In this document: piece after piece, positions 60,572 through 64,000 of the stretch
Numbering within the stretch: the stretch's first letter is position 1
Layout: every line of letters starts with the position of its first letter
Assembly: GCF_001428565.1 (NCBI RefSeq)
Contig: NZ_LMIA01000014.1
Coordinates: 38,951 to 102,950, forward strand
DNA: 64,000 bases
Reading direction: 5' to 3'
DNA from: Nocardioides sp. Root190
GTDB taxonomy: Bacteria > Actinomycetota > Actinomycetes > Propionibacteriales > Nocardioidaceae
Made by a program: the position numbers and the translations under genes
Notes under the pieces: model-generated
Told to the model about the DNA's origin: nothing
Database searches by the model: none
What the model saw: the letters and a program-made list of their open reading frames with translations, nothing else

Positions 60572-61444
60572 TCAAGAAGTCCGGCTGGCGCGCCGCTGCG
60601 CCCCGAACTCCTTCATCCGGCCGACGTAGCGCCGCAGCTGGCGAGCCGGGACCGGTCGCGGCCAGTCGGCAGCCCGGAACCACGCGTCCGAGCCGCCGTC
60701 GACGAACACGACACTGCCGCACAGGAAGTCGGCCGCGTCGGACAGCATGAAGACCACCCAGGCGGCGAGCTGGTCGGCATCGCCGAAGCCCCCGATCGGG
60801 ACCGGGAACGACCGGATCCGCTTCGCCTCGGCGGGGGTCGCCAGCTGCTGTTCGAGCAGGGGAGTCATGATCGCGCCGGGCGCGAGGGCGTTGAGCCGGA
60901 TGCCCTCGCCGGCCCATCCGGGTGTCACGGCGTGGCCTCGGACCCACTGGCTGACCGCGATCTTGCTGGCGGCGTACGCGAACGTCGGCGCGGCCCTGCC
61001 GTAGACGCGCAGCACTCGCACGGCGCGTTCGACGTCGCCCTCGAGAAGGGCTCGCACGGCACGCTTCGGGACCAGTGGCACGGTGGTCGTGGAGTTGCTC
61101 GCGAACACGACGACCTTGGCCCGGTCGGCCCGGGCGAGCGCGGGGCGCCAGGCCTCGAGCAGGTCGGTGACGCCCAGGACGTTGACCTGGCCGATCAGTC
61201 GCGAGCGGTCCCGTCCCGGTGCCGGGCCCAGCCCCGCGGCGAGCACGGCGCCGTCGAGTACGCCGCCCGCTCGCTCCAGCACCGTCTTCGCCGCCGTACG
61301 ACGGCCTGCTGGACTCGAGAGGTCGGCCACGACGTCTGCGTCCTTGATGTCCACGCCGATGACCGTGTGGCCGTCACGGACGAGGATGTCGACGACGGAC
61401 CGGCCCATGCCGGACGCGGATCCGGTGACTGCGTAGGTGCCCAC
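60572..61444 (-). CDS. SDR related to 3-alpha-hydroxysteroid dehydrogenase
   Basis: A 290-residue SDR whose opening resembles 3-alpha-hydroxysteroid dehydrogenase/carbonyl reductase of Comamonas: TGSASGMG at residues 7-14, then VIGVDIKDADVVADLSSPAG. Catalytic residues are Ser in FASNSTTT and YAASKIAV for Tyr and Lys. The end SVVFVDGGSDAWFR matches the family. The GTG at 61444 abuts a 36-bp KstR-like inverted repeat, suggesting steroid- or lipid-responsive expression. Leaderless translation is likely. Substrate assignment to steroids is inference. Confidence 0.85.
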   Translation of the reverse strand: MGTYAVTGSASGMGRSVVDILVRDGHTVIGVDIKDADVVADLSSPAGRRTAAKTVLERAGGVLDGAVLAAGLGPAPGRDRSRLIGQVNVLGVTDLLEAWRPALARADRAKVVVFASNSTTTVPLVPKRAVRALLEGDVERAVRVLRVYGRAAPTFAYAASKIAVSQWVRGHAVTPGWAGEGIRLNALAPGAIMTPLLEQQLATPAEAKRIRSFPVPIGGFGDADQLAAWVVFMLSDAADFLCGSVVFVDGGSDAWFRAADWPRPVPARQLRRYVGRMKEFGAQRRASRTS

Positions 61445-61479
61445 GACGCCACACTAGAACAGGTTCTAGTGTGGCGTCG
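61444..61479. promoter_or_regulatory. 36-bp inverted repeat with KstR-like core
   Basis: Two perfect 17-bp arms flank AG; the core TAGAAC-AG-GTTCTA fits TnnAACnnGTTnnA. It overlaps the GTG of the SDR at 61444 and the TAG stop of the HxlR gene (61466-61468). TTCTAG on the minus strand may be the -10 of the SDR promoter, giving a leaderless mRNA. The right half repeats at 7074-7095. Confidence 0.65.
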
Positions 61480-62194
61480 CGATCTGCCCGTCCAGGACCG
61501 GCGGGGCAGCCCGGTCGGCGCGCTCGCGGGTGACGTCCGCCCACGGGCTCCAGAGGAACCAGCGCGGCAGCGAGTCGACCAACCGGGGCGGCCCGGCCAC
61601 CTCGATCCGGTTGCCGTCGACGGCTTCGCGCCAGGTGCAGTACCCCTGGAACACGTCGGCGAGTGCGGGCGTCGAGGCGCTGACCTCCACGCTGCTCTCG
61701 AAGCCGGGGTGCTGGAGGCAGACCGACACCTCGCCGTGGTCCGCGACCAGCCAGATCGTCGTCGGGTCCGGCGCCGTGTGGCGGAACTCGATGACCGTGC
61801 GCCCCGGCGGCAGCGCCGAGGTGTCCACGCGACGGTGCATCCACCACATCAGCGTGGTCGGCGCGACGTCGTGCGGCCGCAGCTCGTCGAAGAGCCACTC
61901 GATCGCCCAGCGGCCGAGGCTGTCGATGACCCGCTCGAGGTCGCGGCCGGCGGCGGTGAGGTGGTACTCGCTGCCGCGGCCGGTCGGAGCCGGCCAGGTC
62001 TCGAGCACGCCGCGGCGTTCGAGGTGGCGCAGCCGCTGGACGAGCAGTGAGCGCGAGATGCCCGGCATGGCGCGGGCGATGTCGTTGAAGCGGGTGTTGC
62101 CCAGGACCATCTCCCTGATGATCAGGGGCGTCCAGCGATCGGCGACGACCTCGGCCGCCATGGACACAGGGCAGTAGTTGCCGTAGTCGGGCAT
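61466..62194 (-). CDS. HxlR-family transcriptional regulator
   Basis: A 242-residue protein. The HxlR winged helix is at about residues 1-100 (YCPVSMAAEVVADRWTPLII and SRSLLVQRLRHLERRGVLE). The C-terminal domain (about 105-242) is an SCP2-like or ligand-binding fold (RTVIEFRHTAPDPTTIWLVAD). ATG 62194 is chosen; the longer frame is not conserved. Divergent from an acyl-CoA dehydrogenase gene. Its stop codon lies in the KstR-like inverted repeat. Confidence 0.87.
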   Translation of the reverse strand: MPDYGNYCPVSMAAEVVADRWTPLIIREMVLGNTRFNDIARAMPGISRSLLVQRLRHLERRGVLETWPAPTGRGSEYHLTAAGRDLERVIDSLGRWAIEWLFDELRPHDVAPTTLMWWMHRRVDTSALPPGRTVIEFRHTAPDPTTIWLVADHGEVSVCLQHPGFESSVEVSASTPALADVFQGYCTWREAVDGNRIEVAGPPRLVDSLPRWFLWSPWADVTRERADRAAPPVLDGQIATPH

Positions 62195-62241
62195 GGCCCC
62201 ATGGTGCTCCCGTCGGCGGCCGGCGGGTAGTCCCGAATCTG

Positions 62242-62271
62242 GACCAGCGGAGTCACTTTCGTGGACTGGTC
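62242..62271. promoter_or_regulatory. GACCAG...CTGGTC dyad, HxlR/ACAD intergenic
   Basis: A 6-bp inverted repeat (GACCAG at 62242, CTGGTC at 62266) with AGTCAC...GTGGACT inside, in the 107-bp region between the divergent HxlR and acyl-CoA dehydrogenase genes. Candidate HxlR operator; weak. Confidence 0.35.
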
Positions 62272-62301
62272 GCGGGAGCGCCGCCGGCGGACGGTGGATC
62301 C

Positions 62302-63444
62302 ATGACCACACTCACCCAGCCGACCGGGGCAACGGCCACCTCCACCCCGCTGGCACGAGCTGCCGAGCTCGGACCCCGCATCGCGGCTCACGCCTCCCGC
62401 CACGACCTCGACGGCAGCTTCGTCGCCGAGGCCTACGACGAGCTCCGTGCCTCCGGACTGCTCCGGGCCGCCGTCCCGGTGGAGCTCGGTGGCGACGGTG
62501 CGACCATCGCCGAGCTGACCGCGCTCCAGCGCGAGCTCGCCCACCACTGCGGCTCGACCGCCCTCGCCAGCGCGATGCACCAGCACGTCGTCGCCTTCAC
62601 CGCCTGGCGGTACCGGCGCGGCCTGCCCGGGGCGGAGGCGACGCTGCGCCGGGTCGCCGAGGAACAGATCCTCCTGGTCTCGACCGGCGGCGGCGACTAC
62701 ACCCACCCCCACGGCGACGCCGTGCGCGTCGAGGGCGGCTACCGGGTCACCGGCCGCAAGCGCTTCGCCAGCCAGTCGTCACACGGCGCCGTGATGTCGA
62801 CGATGTTCTGTCTGGACGACCCGGACCAGGGCCGACGGGTGCTGAACATGGCGATCCCGATCGCCACGTCCGGTGTCGCGGTCGCCGACAACTGGGACAC
62901 GCTGGGCATGCGCGGCACGGCCAGCAACGACATCGACCTGGTCGACGTCTTCGTGCCGGAGGAGAAGGTCCTGGCGAACCGGCCGTGGGGCGTGCTCGAC
63001 GCGCCACTGCAGGTGATCTCGAGCATCGCCTTCCCGATCGTCACGGGCGTCTACCTCGGCATCGCCGAGGCGGCGTACGCCGCCGCGGTGAGCGCTGCGG
63101 GTCGCCGCTCCGGTGACCCGTCGACCCAGCGCCAGATCGGGGTGATGCGGGGACGGCTGCAGGTTGCGGGTTGGGCCTTGGACGGCGCGCTGGCCGCGGT
63201 GGGCGAGGACCCCACGCCGTCGTACGACACCGTGCTCGCCGTGATGGCCGCCAAGGCCGAGGTCGCCCGCGCCGGCATCGAGGTCTGCGACCTGGCGATG
63301 GAGGTCGCCGGGGGACCGGCCTTCTTCCGTGGGTCGGTCATCGAGCGGGCCTACCGCGACATCCGTGCGGTCAAGTTCCACCCGTTCACCCCCGAGGACA
63401 CGCTTCTCGCGCTGGGCCGCGACGCGCTCGGGGTCGAGGGCTGA
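62302..63444 (+). CDS. acyl-CoA dehydrogenase-family protein
   Basis: A 380-residue flavoprotein of the acyl-CoA dehydrogenase fold. The N-terminal helical part, a beta domain (TGRKRFASQSSHGAVMSTMF; NWDTLGMRGTASNDIDLVDV) and the C-terminal helical part (MEVAGGPAFFRGSVIERAYRD) are in the usual order. The WDTLGMRGTASND motif is typical of the type 2/DszC-like group, so it may be a dehydrogenase or an FMN-dependent monooxygenase. Divergent from HxlR. ATG 62302. Confidence 0.87.
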   Translation: MTTLTQPTGATATSTPLARAAELGPRIAAHASRHDLDGSFVAEAYDELRASGLLRAAVPVELGGDGATIAELTALQRELAHHCGSTALASAMHQHVVAFTAWRYRRGLPGAEATLRRVAEEQILLVSTGGGDYTHPHGDAVRVEGGYRVTGRKRFASQSSHGAVMSTMFCLDDPDQGRRVLNMAIPIATSGVAVADNWDTLGMRGTASNDIDLVDVFVPEEKVLANRPWGVLDAPLQVISSIAFPIVTGVYLGIAEAAYAAAVSAAGRRSGDPSTQRQIGVMRGRLQVAGWALDGALAAVGEDPTPSYDTVLAVMAAKAEVARAGIEVCDLAMEVAGGPAFFRGSVIERAYRDIRAVKFHPFTPEDTLLALGRDALGVEG

Positions 63445-63453
63445 TCGCCCGGC

Positions 63454-63505
63454 GCGGATGTCATGCGATGTGGCGGCCAGAGCGACCACATCGCATGACA
63501 TCCGC
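63454..63505. terminator. 20-bp perfect stem-loop between convergent genes
   Basis: GCGGATGTCATGCGATGTGG at 63454-63473 pairs exactly with its complement at 63486-63505 across a 12-base loop. It lies between the acyl-CoA dehydrogenase stop (63444) and the stop of the minus-strand gene (63520). Strong bidirectional terminator or a mobile palindrome. Confidence 0.75.
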
Positions 63506-63519
63506 CGCGGCGCGCCAGC

Positions 63520-64000
63520 TCAGCGCCGCCCGAGCACCCCGGCGTCGTACGCCTTGAGCACCGACGCCTTGTCGCCGTCGGTCAGCTCGCCGTCCTCGAC
63601 CGCCTGGTCCAGCCGCTCCTCGAGGTCGGTGCGCCGCTCCGTCCTCGCCGCCGACTGCAGGCCCTCCAGCGCGTCGCTGACCTTCGCCTCGTCGATGCCG
63701 AGCTCGTCGGCGAGTGCCTTCGCGAGCGCCGCGCTGCGCTCCTCGCGCTCGGCCTCGGTCGGAGGCGTGGGCCGCTCCCCGTCGGCGGGCTTCTTCGCCG
63801 CGTCGGGCTTCAGGTCCTCCCGTACGGCGTCCAGCGCGCTCTCGAGCTCGTCCTCGGAGACTCCGAGGGCCGTGGCCAGGGCGGCGATGTCGACGTGCGC
63901 CCCGCCGCGGCCGTGACCGCCCGGTCCGCGTCCCTCGTCGGCGCTGGCGCTCGCTCCCGATCCGGTGTCGTCGGCGGTGGCCGACAGGGTGACGGCCGTG
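63520..64000 (-). CDS. partial hypothetical helical protein (C-terminal part)
   Basis: About 159 residues of a protein whose N-terminus lies beyond the right edge of the window. The visible part begins with a Thr/Ser/Ala-rich stretch, then GGHGRGGAHVDIAALATALG. After it come two or three copies of a helical pattern (LGVSEDELESALDAVREDLK; LGIDEAKVSDALEGL), and the end KAYDAGVLGRR. The repeated short helices resemble small actinobacterial exported proteins of unknown function. The stop at 63520 is 15 bp after the terminator-like stem. Confidence 0.7.
   Translation of the reverse strand, partial: TAVTLSATADDTGSGASASADEGRGPGGHGRGGAHVDIAALATALGVSEDELESALDAVREDLKPDAAKKPADGERPTPPTEAEREERSAALAKALADELGIDEAKVSDALEGLQSAARTERRTDLEERLDQAVEDGELTDGDKASVLKAYDAGVLGRR

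Overview
The window is very GC-rich actinobacterial chromosomal DNA. Gene content (an mce lipid-import operon, a PucR regulator, a DUF3556 protein, DUF222/HNH and DUF6458 proteins, a SAM-IV type riboswitch, leaderless GTG starts) points to a Nocardioides-like member of the Propionibacteriales. That assignment is inferred from gene content, not from an rRNA gene. I see no rRNA, tRNA, IS element, prophage or CRISPR array. Genes are dense, and most intergenic gaps carry small dyads.

Layout. 1-408: REP-like repeats and the leader of a DsrE-like gene. 409-3238: convergent sulfur-related genes; a SAM-IV riboswitch precedes a cysteine-desulfurase-like gene and a 2-hydroxyacid dehydrogenase. 3274-9031: ferredoxin reductase, LysR regulator, phenylalanine hydroxylase with a divergent Lrp regulator, an SDR behind a KstR-like site, and a PHA-synthase-like hydrolase. 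9339-17893: a compact type IV pilus locus (pilin, PilT, PilB, PilC, two pseudopilins, a 719-residue PilX-like protein, prepilin peptidase). 18088-23158: DUF222/HNH protein, Ser/Thr kinase, small membrane proteins, cardiolipin synthase. 23268-27902: MerR-DICT regulator, a sigma protein with region 2 only, hydrolase, photolyase, SDR, membrane protein. 28052-41851: a twelve-gene mce operon. 41863-48150: FAD oxidoreductase, PucR regulator, acyl-CoA ligase and DUF3556 protein. 48388-55152 and on to 57335: small genes, a Tat-exported DUF1800/DUF1501 pair, and a four-gene osmoprotectant ABC operon. 57521-63444: PadR/dienoyl-CoA reductase operon, a 3-alpha-hydroxysteroid-dehydrogenase-like SDR behind a 36-bp KstR-like inverted repeat, HxlR regulator and acyl-CoA dehydrogenase. 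A partial helical protein gene runs off the right edge.

How it fits together. Two themes recur. The first is surface assembly: a monoderm type IV pilus whose pilin gene is separated from the machinery genes by a strong hairpin. The second is hydrophobic substrate uptake and breakdown: Mce import with an attached MMPL transporter and foldase, acyl-CoA ligase, acyl-CoA dehydrogenase, dienoyl-CoA reductase, and two SDRs that share a KstR-like leaderless promoter. Joining the second group into one steroid or lipid regulon is inference. Less familiar items are the MerR-DICT/sigma-2/photolyase neighbourhood, the 22-bp-period intergenic repeats at 43377 and 57372, and the SAM-controlled desulfurase-like operon.
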